Shown here piece after piece: positions 1 to 7,680 of a stretch of 17,332 nucleotides of DNA; positions within the stretch are counted from its first letter, which is position 1; every line of letters starts with the position of its first letter. Location: assembly GCA_964603655.1 (NCBI GenBank), contig CAZRVZ010000039.1, positions 1 through 17,332 of the forward strand, written 5' to 3'. This stretch comes from JACPWY01 sp964603655 (GTDB taxonomy: Bacteria > Bdellovibrionota > FAC87 > UBA2466). The notes under the pieces were generated by a model. That model made no database searches, was not told the DNA's origin, and saw only the letters and a program-made list of their open reading frames with translations. Position numbers and translations under genes: made by a program.

Positions 1-65
1 AAATGAACCGGACAGCAGTGAATTAATAGACAATTTCTTTTAAAAAATCCAACTATATAATTGAA

Positions 66-1329
66 CTACCCAAGTGATTTCCGATCAACTTTGATCGGTC
101 GAGCTTCAAAGCCGTCAAGGGCATTGGCAATTTCCCGGGCCAATATTTCGTTTCCCCTACTGTTCAAATGGCAACAGTGGTCTCGGTAGAGTGGTTCCAA
201 ATGATTCCAAAATATTTTGCTTAAATCGTTAAAATGAATCCCCCGTTTAGCCAATTCCTTTCCTGCCCTTTGCAGCTGCGGATAGGCACGTTCAACGAGC
301 GGTCCAAAAATGTTTTGAGAGTGAAGCGCTACTTGAGCCTCCTCCTCGGTGAATTGTTTAGATTTCGGAACATATTGATTGGGTTGCAAAAAATGCCAGT
401 ACTGAATTCCACGATCGAAACAAATGGCTTGAATTGTTCGAGATGATTCGAACCAGGTCTGCGTCAGGCGACCCGCTAAATCCAGCGTTTCATTGGGCGG
501 GCCTTTTGCTTTATCCGGCAGCAAAATAGCTGCTAGATGCCTCTCCAATGATTTTTGAGTAAGGTTCATTGATCCATGGGGCGCTCGCCAAATTAAATGC
601 ACGAACGCCGACCGCTGGAATGGAATTCGCGCGATCAAGGAGGTCAATCGGCGTTTACGCATTTCCCAGCGTTTCCATTTACCTAAAACTTCATCTATCT
701 TAGCGACGGACAGTTTTGCCACCTCTTCAACAAAGGCGTTCGGATAACTAAAATGAACCCCCTGGCTAGTTCCATTTCCCAAAAATGCCATCGTCGAATC
801 ATTGAACCCGTCTAAATTGATGACCCAATCAAACCGTGCTCCCAAGGAAAGAAAATAGTTTAGAACACTGCTTTGTTGAGGTTGTCGATATCCGCCATGT
901 GCAAATGTCATCAAGCGAATCTTCTTGCCGGCAAATGTTTTACTGGACCTTAACGCCTTTAATAGATACCCCCCCCTCTCCGAGTTCCCAGGCAACGGAG
1001 GCGCCCAATAAAGCAATCTGAATTTCATCGGAATGATTATCCGCAAAAACCGGCGAGGGACCCATAAATCCCCAATCGTTATATTTGGAATTGTGCCTGG
1101 ACCCAACAAACCCAAAGAACGGGTGGATTTGATACTTATTGAATTGCTCCCAAAACGTAAAGGGCTCGTCCCCCCGATAATTTTCCGAAAAAAATTGCCG
1201 ATTCTGAATTGCCCAGTCAGCATCAAAACGACGGCCGTCCTTAGCGGCGATTAAGATCATCGACGTGCCTTCCAAAAGAAGCAGACCCATGACGCAGGAA
1301 ATCGACCAAAATGCCACAGTCTTTCTCAT
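66..1329 (-). pseudogene. SGNH/GDSL-type hydrolase, split by one frameshift
   Basis: Two overlapping leftward frames form one protein of about 420 residues if a single G is removed from the G8 run at 969-976. The first frame (1329 down to 940) starts with a hydrophobic anchor or signal segment and reaches 'LLGASVAWELGEGG', a block-I-like nucleophile motif with GAS in place of GDS. The second frame (from the G run to 66) continues with 'YLLKALRSS', the block-II glycine region 'FAHGGYRQPQQ', the block-III Asn in 'NLDGFND' and the C-terminal block-V Asp/His in 'DHCCHLNSRG'. Apart from the frame break, the catalytic set is therefore complete. Family knowledge suggests an envelope-associated esterase or acyl-transfer enzyme; the substrate is unknown. 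No clear Shine-Dalgarno site precedes the ATG at 1329. A TATAAT on the minus strand (1343-1338) lies only 8 bases upstream, without a well-spaced -35. The gene is more AT-rich than its neighbours. The break may be a real mutation, phase variation or a homopolymer sequencing error. Confidence 0.75.
969..976 (-). other. G8 homopolymer at the frameshift in the SGNH hydrolase gene
   Basis: Eight consecutive C on the plus strand (G on the coding strand) lie exactly where coding sense passes from one frame to the other. With seven or ten G the frames join as WELG-EGG-YLLK. With eight, translation ends at a stop about 10 codons later, after 'VSIKGVKVQ'. The site is seen directly; its cause is not. 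Confidence 0.85.
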
Positions 1330-1726
1330 CTGAAAAAATTATAATCGCGCGAGAGCCAATAGGGTAGTCACAATCGTAATACAAAATGGATCGTTCCTGC
1401 TTGGTACTCTGACTAACCGATTTGACCTCGCAACACAGACGAAGTGCTTACTGTACAAGGCAAGGTGGAAAGTGGAACTTTTCTTCAAAACTGTGAAGCA
1501 GCACTTGTTAAAAAAGGGACTCGTAAGCCGATGATCGTTTTCATCAAGCCATTATAGAGCGCTCGCTCAGGTTAATAACGTGACAGATGGTCATTGCCCA
1601 TCTCCTGCTCTCCGGCTGTCTCTCTACTGATGGCCGCCTTAATCTCGCTGCCAAGCGATTCGAGTCCGTTGACCCGGTTGGTGGCTCTGGTGCATTCTGG
1701 GACATTACTGGAATGGAGGAGACTTC
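1330..1726. other. Intergenic spacer between divergent SGNH hydrolase and aldo/keto reductase genes
   Basis: About 400 bases without a convincing gene. The only notable elements are a TATAAT on the minus strand at 1343-1338, a TTGACC at 1669-1674 with a poor CATTCT 18 bases further on, and the strong Shine-Dalgarno site GGAGGA at 1715-1720 that belongs to the reductase. A small open frame from 1587 runs into the reductase gene and is not considered real. No clear terminator or long repeat was seen. Confidence 0.5.
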
Positions 1727-2692
1727 ATGGAATACCGTCGACTCGGAAAATCGGGACTCAAACTCAGTGAATTATCATTTGGATCCTGGGTAACCTTCGG
1801 AACTCAGATTGGGCTCAGGGAAGCGACGGACCTCATGACGCTAGCCTTTGACGCCGGCGTGAATTTTTTCGACAATGCCGAGGTCTACGCCCAGGGCGAG
1901 TCGGAACGCCTCATGGGGCAGGCTTTCAAAAAACTTGGCTGGAGCCGGGAAAGTTTCTGCGTTTCCAGCAAGGTCTTCTGGGGTGGCACCCGGCCCACGG
2001 AAAACGGCCTCTCGGCCAAGCATGTCGTCGAGGGGTGTCACGCGGCACTTCGAAGACTTTCGGTCGATTATCTCGATCTCTACTTCTGTCACCGTCCAGA
2101 TCCCGAGACGCCGATTCTGGAAACGGTTCGTGCGATGCATACTCTCATTCTTCAGGGAAAGGTGCTTTATTGGGGAACATCCGAATGGGCGGCTCCCGAG
2201 ATTGCCGAGGCATTCCACCTCGCGGAAAAATACGGACTCACGCCGCCGACGATGGAGCAGCCTCAATACAACCTCTTTCACCGCGACCGAGTAGAGACCG
2301 AGTACCGTCCACTCTGCGCAGAGCATGGTCTCGGCACTACCATCTGGTCACCACTGGCTTCCGGAATTCTCACGGGGAAATATAATGACGGTATTCCAAC
2401 GGGAAGCCGCATGACTCTTAAGGGATACGAGTGGCTCCGAGCTCGGATGGAGTCAGCCGATGGAAAAAAACAAATCGATCAGACACGGGCACTTTCCAAG
2501 TTATCGGGTGAATTGGAAATGACCCCGGCACAGCTTGCAATATCCTGGTGTCTTTTAAACCCCAACGTCAGCACCGTCATCCTGGGTGCCACGACAGCAG
2601 TGCAACTGCGCGAGACCCTCGGGACTTGTGAATTAAAAACACGCCTCGTGCCTGACGTGGAAAAACGGATTCGGGAAATAGTAGAATCTTGA
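1727..2692 (+). CDS. Aldo/keto reductase, K+-channel beta-subunit-like subfamily
   Basis: A 321-residue NAD(P)H-dependent aldehyde/ketone reductase of usual family length. The catalytic tetrad is complete: Asp49 and Tyr54 in 'FFDNAEVYA', Lys82 in 'VSSKVFWGG', and His122 in 'LYFCHRPDP'. The cofactor-binding features of the family are also present: 'SPLASGILTGKY' at 208-219 and 'STVILGATT' at 282-290, near the C-terminus. The N-terminal 'YRRLGKSGLKLSELSFGSW' and the 'YWGTSEWAAPEI' strand resemble the AKR6/YghZ/Kv-beta group more than the plant-type aldose reductases; this is pattern recognition only. The start is set by GGAGGA at 1715-1720, six bases before the ATG. No signal peptide is seen, so the enzyme is cytoplasmic. 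It lies 139 bases upstream of an esterase on the same strand and may be co-transcribed with it. The physiological substrate cannot be inferred. Confidence 0.93.
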   Translation: MEYRRLGKSGLKLSELSFGSWVTFGTQIGLREATDLMTLAFDAGVNFFDNAEVYAQGESERLMGQAFKKLGWSRESFCVSSKVFWGGTRPTENGLSAKHVVEGCHAALRRLSVDYLDLYFCHRPDPETPILETVRAMHTLILQGKVLYWGTSEWAAPEIAEAFHLAEKYGLTPPTMEQPQYNLFHRDRVETEYRPLCAEHGLGTTIWSPLASGILTGKYNDGIPTGSRMTLKGYEWLRARMESADGKKQIDQTRALSKLSGELEMTPAQLAISWCLLNPNVSTVILGATTAVQLRETLGTCELKTRLVPDVEKRIREIVES

Positions 2693-2831
2693 CTGCACTC
2701 TAATCGACATGTTTTGCCGCCCGAGAGGAGGCCTCAGGTAACACCCCGCGCATTGCAGGTAATCCCGCAAGGACAGTACCGTCTCTCCCGCACAATAAAT
2801 TTCGGTCAACGCATTTACAAAAAGGTAACCC

Positions 2832-3956
2832 ATGCGATTTTTCATCGCCGCCATTTTTGCTCTGTCGGCGCTAGCCGATTACCCGAACCAGTGCGAGTAC
2901 GATAAGGAGTGCCTCATCGACATTCCCGGCAGTCAATGTGCCGATGGAACGCTTTCCTACATCACACTCACCCGACGTGCCGGAGCGCGAAATCTTCTCG
3001 TGTATCTCAAAGCGGGCGGCGCCTGTTGGGACGCCAAGAGCTGCAACAACGGACTGGCTCGTCCCCTGACCCGTGTGGAGCGGCCCACCGAGTGGAATGT
3101 GGGACTCGGCATTCACGGCAATAATCCGCAGAACCCGTTTGCGAGCGATTTCGACATCGTCACCATCCCCTACTGCACCGGGGACGCATTTACCGGGAAT
3201 AACGTTTCCATCTATTCCGACGGCAAGCGATCCATGACAATTCGTCACAGGGGCTTTGAGAACGTAAAACTCAGTTTGGACAAGATTCGGTCCATTGTGC
3301 CGAGTCCCGAGCGAGCGGTGCTTCTGGGGTGCAGTGCCGGAGGTATCGGCGCATTTTTTCACCTGCGAAACTTTCGAGATTCCTTCCCGGACGCGCGCCG
3401 GTACGTGATTAGCGATGCGGGATTGCCCTTTAAGCCCCCTCACGTGGATGACTCCGAACACCGTCGCGTCTTAAAAAACTGGGGCGCCGATAAGATCCTC
3501 GAATCGTTTCCGTCATCGCCGGGCCAACCGCTCAAAAACTTCGGCGAGCTTATCCGATTCAACACCGAAAACTTTTCCGATACCCGATTCGGATTCATCT
3601 CCAGCTATCGCGACGCCGTCATGACCTTTTTTGGGCTCACCATCGGCAGCCCCGTCGGCATGAAAATCGTGCGCAATAATATCATCGATATCGCCGATAA
3701 CTCACTCGGTCGCGAGATCGATCACGCGCGAGTCTTTTTCACCGACACCAACACTCACTGCCACTCTCCGAAAGATCTCCTCGGCCAGGATTCGCTCGGT
3801 GTCACTCTCTCGGCTTGGATGACCGACATGATCCAGGACAGAAAATGGCCCAATGTTCGCCCCGATCTCTTTCGCAGAATACATGCCGCAGGTGAAGTCG
3901 AGGATGAGACCGAGCGGCAGAGTCAGCCAGTCGATCGGTTCCCCGACTATCCCTGA
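2832..3956 (+). CDS. Secreted pectin-acetylesterase/Notum-family hydrolase
   Basis: A 374-residue protein with a typical signal peptide (MRFFIAAIFALSALA, cleavage probably before Asp16), so it is exported. The body fits the Notum/pectin acetylesterase alpha/beta-hydrolase family: 'LLVYLKAGGACWD' (56-67) matches the family's glycine-rich oxyanion segment, and 'LLGCSAGGIGAFFH' (164-177) carries the nucleophile Ser168. 'SSYRDAVMTFF' holds the probable acid Asp261, and the His-rich 'NTHCHSP' (307-313) supplies the catalytic histidine, His309 or His311. Several cysteines (21, 27, 36, 65, 71, 115) suit a disulfide-bonded extracytoplasmic fold. The family removes acetyl or other acyl esters from polysaccharides, or fatty acyl groups from proteins in animal Notum; the substrate here is unknown. 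An AAAGG lies 6 bases before the ATG. The C-terminal tail is rich in acidic residues, Arg and Gln. A likely terminator follows at 3993-4019. Confidence 0.85.
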   Translation: MRFFIAAIFALSALADYPNQCEYDKECLIDIPGSQCADGTLSYITLTRRAGARNLLVYLKAGGACWDAKSCNNGLARPLTRVERPTEWNVGLGIHGNNPQNPFASDFDIVTIPYCTGDAFTGNNVSIYSDGKRSMTIRHRGFENVKLSLDKIRSIVPSPERAVLLGCSAGGIGAFFHLRNFRDSFPDARRYVISDAGLPFKPPHVDDSEHRRVLKNWGADKILESFPSSPGQPLKNFGELIRFNTENFSDTRFGFISSYRDAVMTFFGLTIGSPVGMKIVRNNIIDIADNSLGREIDHARVFFTDTNTHCHSPKDLLGQDSLGVTLSAWMTDMIQDRKWPNVRPDLFRRIHAAGEVEDETERQSQPVDRFPDYP

Positions 3957-3992
3957 CGGCGCCATACTACCCCTGACACGGCTGGCTAACGC

Positions 3993-4019
3993 GGCCAGTT
4001 AATCGCGAACGGCCTTTTT
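3993..4019 (+). terminator. Probable intrinsic terminator after the esterase gene
   Basis: GGCC (3993-3996) pairs with GGCC (4011-4014), and GTT (3998-4000) pairs with AAC (4008-4010), with A3997 bulged and a seven-base loop. Five T follow directly at 4015-4019, then GATTT. It lies 36 bases beyond the esterase stop codon, as expected for a rho-independent terminator, and separates this unit from the ABC transporter gene. Confidence 0.55.
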
Positions 4020-4033
4020 GATTTAAAATACTC

Positions 4034-4051
4034 AAGGGCTATTCGGCCCTT
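4034..4051 (+). terminator. Second stem-loop in the same gap
   Basis: AAGGGC (4034-4039) and GCCCTT (4046-4051) form a perfect 6-bp stem with a six-base loop, followed by the T-rich stretch ATTATTTCC. It may be a back-up terminator or lie in the leader of the ABC transporter gene, which starts 22 bases later. The tail is too interrupted to be certain. Confidence 0.4.
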
Positions 4052-4072
4052 ATTATTTCCCGACAGACAATT

Positions 4073-4873
4073 ATGCCGCGCGATTTTTCGACATGCCGTC
4101 GTTCGCAGATTCAGGTGTGCCGACTATCGAAGCGGTATCTCCTGGGCGACTCCAGTCCAAACACCATCCGAGAGGCATTTCACCAGGCGTGGCATAACAT
4201 AACTCGCTCACGCCAACGCCTGTCGGAATTGGATCGCGCGGGCGACCAGCGGGAGTTTTGGGCCCTCAAGGACGTCAGCTTCGAGATGCCGCCCGGACAG
4301 ATTCTAGGAATCGTGGGGCGCAACGGGTCGGGAAAGTCGACGCTCCTAAAAATATTGTCCCGCGTGACCGAGCCCACCGAGGGGCGCGCGATTATCCGCG
4401 GAAAGACATCGTCTCTGCTTGAGGTGGGAACCGGGTTTCACCCCGATCTCACGGGCCGCGAGAATATTTTTCTCAACGGAGCCATTATCGGCATGCGTCG
4501 CCAGGAAATCGCCCGCCAGTTCAACGACATCGTCGCATTCGCGGAACTGGAAAGATTCATCGACACACCCGTGAAGAGGTACTCATCCGGCATGTATGTC
4601 CGGCTCGCGTTCGCGATCGCCGCGCACACGAACCCCGATGTGCTGATTATCGATGAAGCGCTGGCGGTCGGAGACACGAATTTTAAAAGGAAGTGTCTTC
4701 AAAAATCGAAACGCGTCGCCGAGGACGGAAAGACAGTAATTTTTGTCAGCCACGACATGGAAATAGTGCGGCAGCTTTGCGATAGGGTGCTCTGGCTCAG
4801 TCACGGCGTCATTAAGGCCGAGGGGAGGCCCGCCGAAATTGTCTCCCGTTATCTGGCTAGTTGCGACGCGTAA
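4073..4873 (+). CDS. Polysaccharide-export ABC transporter ATPase (Wzt-like, NBD only)
   Basis: A 266-residue ATPase of the Wzt/TagH type, which powers export of O-antigen-like glycans or teichoic acids through an ABC-2 membrane partner. Walker A is GRNGSGKST (82-90), the signature region YSSGMYVRLAF is 170-180, Walker B VLIIDEALAVGD is 190-201 with catalytic Glu195, and the switch is His227. The long pre-Walker segment ending in 'REFWALKDVSFEMPPG' and the 'LLEVGTGFHPDLTGRENIFLNG' stretch (115-136) are hallmarks of this family. The protein stops about 10 residues after 'EIVSRYLASC', so it lacks the C-terminal glycan-binding domain found in many Wzt proteins. No gene for the membrane subunit lies in the window; the upstream gene is an esterase. 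No clear Shine-Dalgarno site precedes the ATG, but no better start is visible. The glycosyltransferase gene follows after 46 bases. Confidence 0.9.
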   Translation: MPRDFSTCRRSQIQVCRLSKRYLLGDSSPNTIREAFHQAWHNITRSRQRLSELDRAGDQREFWALKDVSFEMPPGQILGIVGRNGSGKSTLLKILSRVTEPTEGRAIIRGKTSSLLEVGTGFHPDLTGRENIFLNGAIIGMRRQEIARQFNDIVAFAELERFIDTPVKRYSSGMYVRLAFAIAAHTNPDVLIIDEALAVGDTNFKRKCLQKSKRVAEDGKTVIFVSHDMEIVRQLCDRVLWLSHGVIKAEGRPAEIVSRYLASCDA

Positions 4874-4919
4874 TATGCGTGCGTTGTCGGCCGTGCTTGC
4901 CTCATGATAAATATTCTCG

Positions 4920-6035
4920 GTGCATTCATCGCCGACGTTTTTTACCATCATCGCGAGAAACTATCTTGCCCAGGCCATCACGCTGAGCCACTCGATTCGT
5001 CGCTTTTATCCGGAAGCCGAAATCTACGTGGCGTTGGCCGACCGCGTGCCTGCAGAGCCTCTCGAAAAGAGTCTCCCCTTTCGCTGGATTCCCATCGAAA
5101 GCCTTGGCATCGAACGCCTTGCGGCCTTTTGTTTCAAATATGGAACGTTGGAACTTGCCACGGCCATTAAACCCCACGCGTTTAAAATGCTCTTCAATGA
5201 CCTGGGCTGTGAGCGAGTCATTTACCTCGATCCGGATATCCGGCTCCTCAATCGGCTCACTCCAGTCGAGCGTGCCCTTGCCCACCACTCAATAATTCTC
5301 ACGCCCCATCTGTTGCAGCCTTTGCTCGATTCATCGGGACCGCGCGAGCTCGATATTCTGCGCGCGGGGACCTTTAATTTAGGGTTTCTCGCACTTTCCC
5401 GTTCAAAGACCACGATGGATTTCATCGAGTGGTGGCAGGATCGCCTGGGCGAAGGTTGTCGCATGGAGATTGAGCGCGGGATGCACGTCGATCAAAGATG
5501 GATGGATTTGGTTCCGTCCTACTTCCCCGATTTTCATATCTTAAGGGATCCGGGGATGAATATCGCCTACTGGAACTTGCGGCACCGCCGACTGACCGAA
5601 GACCATGGTGGTTTTTTGGTTGGTAATGAACCCGCCTATTTTTTCCATTTCAGTGGATTTGACCCGCAAACACCCGATGTTTTCTCGCGCCATTTTTACC
5701 CTCAATGCATTATCGAAACGGCTGATCTCAGTCGACTCCACCATGCCTATGCGGCGACCCTGATTGAAAACGGTTATGAAATCTATTCGAAGCTCTCCCC
5801 GGCGTTCTCTCGTTTCGATAATGGTGCCTCTATTTCCGCAGCGATGCGCTTGCGGTATATCGATATGACACCCACTGAGCGCGAAGAGTTCGGCAACCCG
5901 TTTACCAGTCAACGACTCGGCTCGCTCTATCGCCAGCATGCAAAGACAAATAGAAATTTTTTCAGGCGCGGTACGGCGAAGATGAAACGAATGCTGAAAG
6001 AAATGAAAACCATTGGACCGCGGGAGATTCTATGA
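4920..6035 (+). CDS. Glycosyltransferase, GT-A fold (GT8-like)
   Basis: A 371-residue cytoplasmic glycosyltransferase. The N-terminus 'FFTIIARNYLAQAITLSHSIRRFYPEAEIYVALAD' (7-41) is the first Rossmann-like unit seen in GT8-like enzymes. 'KYGTLELATAIKPHAFKMLF' (73-92) precedes the metal/sugar-nucleotide motif 'IYLDPDI' with DPD at 104-106. Later conserved-looking elements are 'FNLGFLAL' (152-159), 'DQRWMDLVP' (191-199), 'NIAYWNL' (214-220) and 'FFHFSGF' (241-247). The basic C-terminus 'FFRRGTAKMKRMLKEM' could contact the membrane; this is inference. The start is GTG at 4920: an in-frame TAA lies at 4908-4910 and no ATG fits, and there is no strong Shine-Dalgarno site. The stop codon overlaps the start of the dioxygenase gene (ATGA). 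With the Wzt-like gene upstream, a role in surface-glycan assembly is likely. Donor and acceptor are unknown. Confidence 0.85.
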   Translation: MHSSPTFFTIIARNYLAQAITLSHSIRRFYPEAEIYVALADRVPAEPLEKSLPFRWIPIESLGIERLAAFCFKYGTLELATAIKPHAFKMLFNDLGCERVIYLDPDIRLLNRLTPVERALAHHSIILTPHLLQPLLDSSGPRELDILRAGTFNLGFLALSRSKTTMDFIEWWQDRLGEGCRMEIERGMHVDQRWMDLVPSYFPDFHILRDPGMNIAYWNLRHRRLTEDHGGFLVGNEPAYFFHFSGFDPQTPDVFSRHFYPQCIIETADLSRLHHAYAATLIENGYEIYSKLSPAFSRFDNGASISAAMRLRYIDMTPTEREEFGNPFTSQRLGSLYRQHAKTNRNFFRRGTAKMKRMLKEMKTIGPREIL

Positions 6036-7081
6036 ACGGGATTACTTTCCAGGAATACTTCTCAGAAACACCCTGGATAGACCGCCGTGAGATGGACTCA
6101 CCACAAAAACTGGAAGCGGCAATGCTTGAACGGCGGGTACCGCTCAAATTCCGCAAAGCTCTCAAAGAGTGGCGTAAAAATGGCTTGGTCATCATGCCTC
6201 AAATTGCGCCCCATTCGCTTATCGATGAATACCTGCGTGATTTTAAAGAAGTTCAGCTCCGCCCGAGGCGATTCAGTGCAACGCTTCGCCATGAGAGCTA
6301 CGGTAACACAAACTCCAGCCACCTGAAGGCGAGTGATTTCGACCATCCCCATTATCGAATGATGGATTTTCACCGCGAAAGCCTTGCGGGTAAGCATCTC
6401 GCCCTCTTGCCGGAGGTCATTTGGTTTTTAAGGGTTCTCTTTTGCGATCGTCCCGTTGCCATGCAGACGCTCACCTTCAAATATGGCAGCGAGCAGGGTC
6501 TCCATCAGGATTTTAGTCTTGTCGTCGCGGAAAAGCCGGCCTACCTCGTGGGTTGCTGGCTCGCGCTTGAGGATGTCTCGCCCGATGCCGGGCCGCTCGG
6601 CTACTATCCGGGAAGTCACCGCACTGCGCTCTTTGACTTCGGCGACGGCCCGATCAAACGGAGTGAATATTGCGATGATGGCACCCGCCAGCATTTCTTA
6701 CTCGATCAGTGTCGAAAAATCGGCTCCGCGCCCGCGATCGCATGTCTCAAAAAGGGGGACGTGCTCTTATGGCACGGAGCACTCGTGCACGAGGGTACCA
6801 GAGTGGTCAATCGATCGCTTTCTCGTTATTCGCTAGTCACCCATTATTCCGCCGAATTGGCGTACCGTCGTGACCGCCGCCTAGCGGGAGCAAAACCCAA
6901 GAAATTCCGTTCTGGCCGAGGAATTCTCTACCAACTGCCCAACGACTTAGCGGTGGAAAACATATTCCCGCTCTCCTGGCAGCGCCCGGCCAAGTGGCGA
7001 AACGAGGGTTTACGATTCTTTGCGCGCGCCCGGCGCAAATTCATCGACAAAACGCGACAGTTTTTTGAAGCGACTGCGTGA
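6032..7081 (+). CDS. Phytanoyl-CoA dioxygenase (PhyH)-family 2-oxoglutarate/Fe(II) oxygenase
   Basis: A 349-residue member of the PhyH family of non-heme iron, 2-oxoglutarate-dependent oxygenases. The metal-binding HxD is His158/Asp160 in 'EQGLHQDF'. The distal His is in 'DVLLWHGALVHEG', most likely His253 (His248 is the alternative). Arg265 in 'NRSLSRYSL' fits the 2-oxoglutarate carboxylate ligand. 'CWLALEDVSPDAGPLGYYPGSH' (175-196) is the typical core strand of the family. The first 150 residues are a less familiar helical extension, and the C-terminal 60 residues are basic. The ATG overlaps the glycosyltransferase stop by 4 bases and GGGAG lies at 6022-6026, so the two are translationally coupled. 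Bacterial PhyH proteins hydroxylate varied small molecules, lipids or sugars. Its place in a glycan cluster suggests hydroxylation of a sugar or lipid precursor, which is inference. The last 72 bases overlap a convergent gene. Confidence 0.88.
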   Translation: MNGITFQEYFSETPWIDRREMDSPQKLEAAMLERRVPLKFRKALKEWRKNGLVIMPQIAPHSLIDEYLRDFKEVQLRPRRFSATLRHESYGNTNSSHLKASDFDHPHYRMMDFHRESLAGKHLALLPEVIWFLRVLFCDRPVAMQTLTFKYGSEQGLHQDFSLVVAEKPAYLVGCWLALEDVSPDAGPLGYYPGSHRTALFDFGDGPIKRSEYCDDGTRQHFLLDQCRKIGSAPAIACLKKGDVLLWHGALVHEGTRVVNRSLSRYSLVTHYSAELAYRRDRRLAGAKPKKFRSGRGILYQLPNDLAVENIFPLSWQRPAKWRNEGLRFFARARRKFIDKTRQFFEATA

Positions 7082-7636
7082 ATCGACCGTCTTTTCAAGC
7101 ACCAGGTGCCTCACCATTCGACGCCCAAACAGATCGTTTTTTTCGATCAGCATCGCGAGGTTTTCGGTAGAGGCGCGGAGCAGTTTATTGAATCTCTGCT
7201 GTTCTCCCAGCGCTGGCCACAAAATCTTTAGTAATAGAAACCGAATACGCCCGGAGAACGAGGCATCGAAGTCATCAAATAATCGAGGCAGCGCAACTGG
7301 CGAGATTTCACGCCCAACGGGAACCGGCCAGACCTCAGCCGACACTTCCTTCGACACCTGGACCGGCTTTGTCCCGTCCCACGTAAAAAATTGCGCCTGG
7401 CCGATACAATCATTCCACCCGAAACGGATCGCCCGAAATAGCTCAGCGTCTCCAACAAACAACACTCGGGTTTCACTCGAAATCCGAACCGTATCCAGTT
7501 GCAACAGGGAGACCGGGTTCACGAGCCATCCCGTCGCCGTCAGGCGCCTCTCAATGGCCCTTTCTCTGATTTCGACATAAAGGTACAGGATTTTCCCAGG
7601 ATTTCGCTTCACATCGGGACGATAAGAGTGTGCCAC
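7010..7636 (-). CDS. Protein of unknown function, 208 residues
   Basis: Not recognised. The leftward frame has normal protein composition, whereas the opposing frame (7020-7580) is Ser/Arg-rich and looks like a shadow. It begins at GTG 7636, 45 bases after the protease stop, so it could be the third gene of the leftward operon. No signal peptide or membrane segment is seen. The N-terminal part has strand-like patterns ('KILYLYVEIRERAIE', 'TRVLFVGDAELFRAI'). The C-terminal half is helical and charged, with 'RFKKLSRFVDEF' near the end. There is no convincing Shine-Dalgarno site at the GTG. The same frame stays open and protein-like for another 22 codons upstream ('ISDPFRWSAPWFDEA') to a TGA at 7703-7705 inside the protease gene, but offers no ordinary start codon there. 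The start is therefore uncertain, and a 5'-truncated or frameshifted gene is possible. Its 3' end overlaps the dioxygenase gene by 72 bases. Confidence 0.6.
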   Translation of the reverse strand: MAHSYRPDVKRNPGKILYLYVEIRERAIERRLTATGWLVNPVSLLQLDTVRISSETRVLFVGDAELFRAIRFGWNDCIGQAQFFTWDGTKPVQVSKEVSAEVWPVPVGREISPVALPRLFDDFDASFSGRIRFLLLKILWPALGEQQRFNKLLRASTENLAMLIEKNDLFGRRMVRHLVLEKTVDSRSRFKKLSRFVDEFAPGARKES

Positions 7637-7680
7637 TGCCTCGTCAAACCACGGCGCGCTCCACCGAAAGGGGTCAGAAA

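Noticed and set aside
51..64. AT-rich imperfect palindrome after the SGNH hydrolase gene, with a T run on the minus strand
   Set aside because: The stem is almost entirely A/T with a mismatch, too weak to call a terminator.
1587..1793. Open frame with a lipobox-like start (MVIAHLLLSGC)
   Set aside because: No Shine-Dalgarno site before it, no basic n-region, and its 3' third runs out of frame through the start of the well-supported reductase gene.
4904..5170. ATG open frame just ahead of the glycosyltransferase GTG
   Set aside because: Out of frame with the clear glycosyltransferase sequence and low-complexity in composition; it is a shadow, although its ATG is nearer a normal start codon.
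7020..7580. Rightward 186-residue frame opposite the unknown leftward gene
   Set aside because: Rich in Ser, Arg and Asn, no recognisable motif, and no ribosome site; typical antisense shadow.
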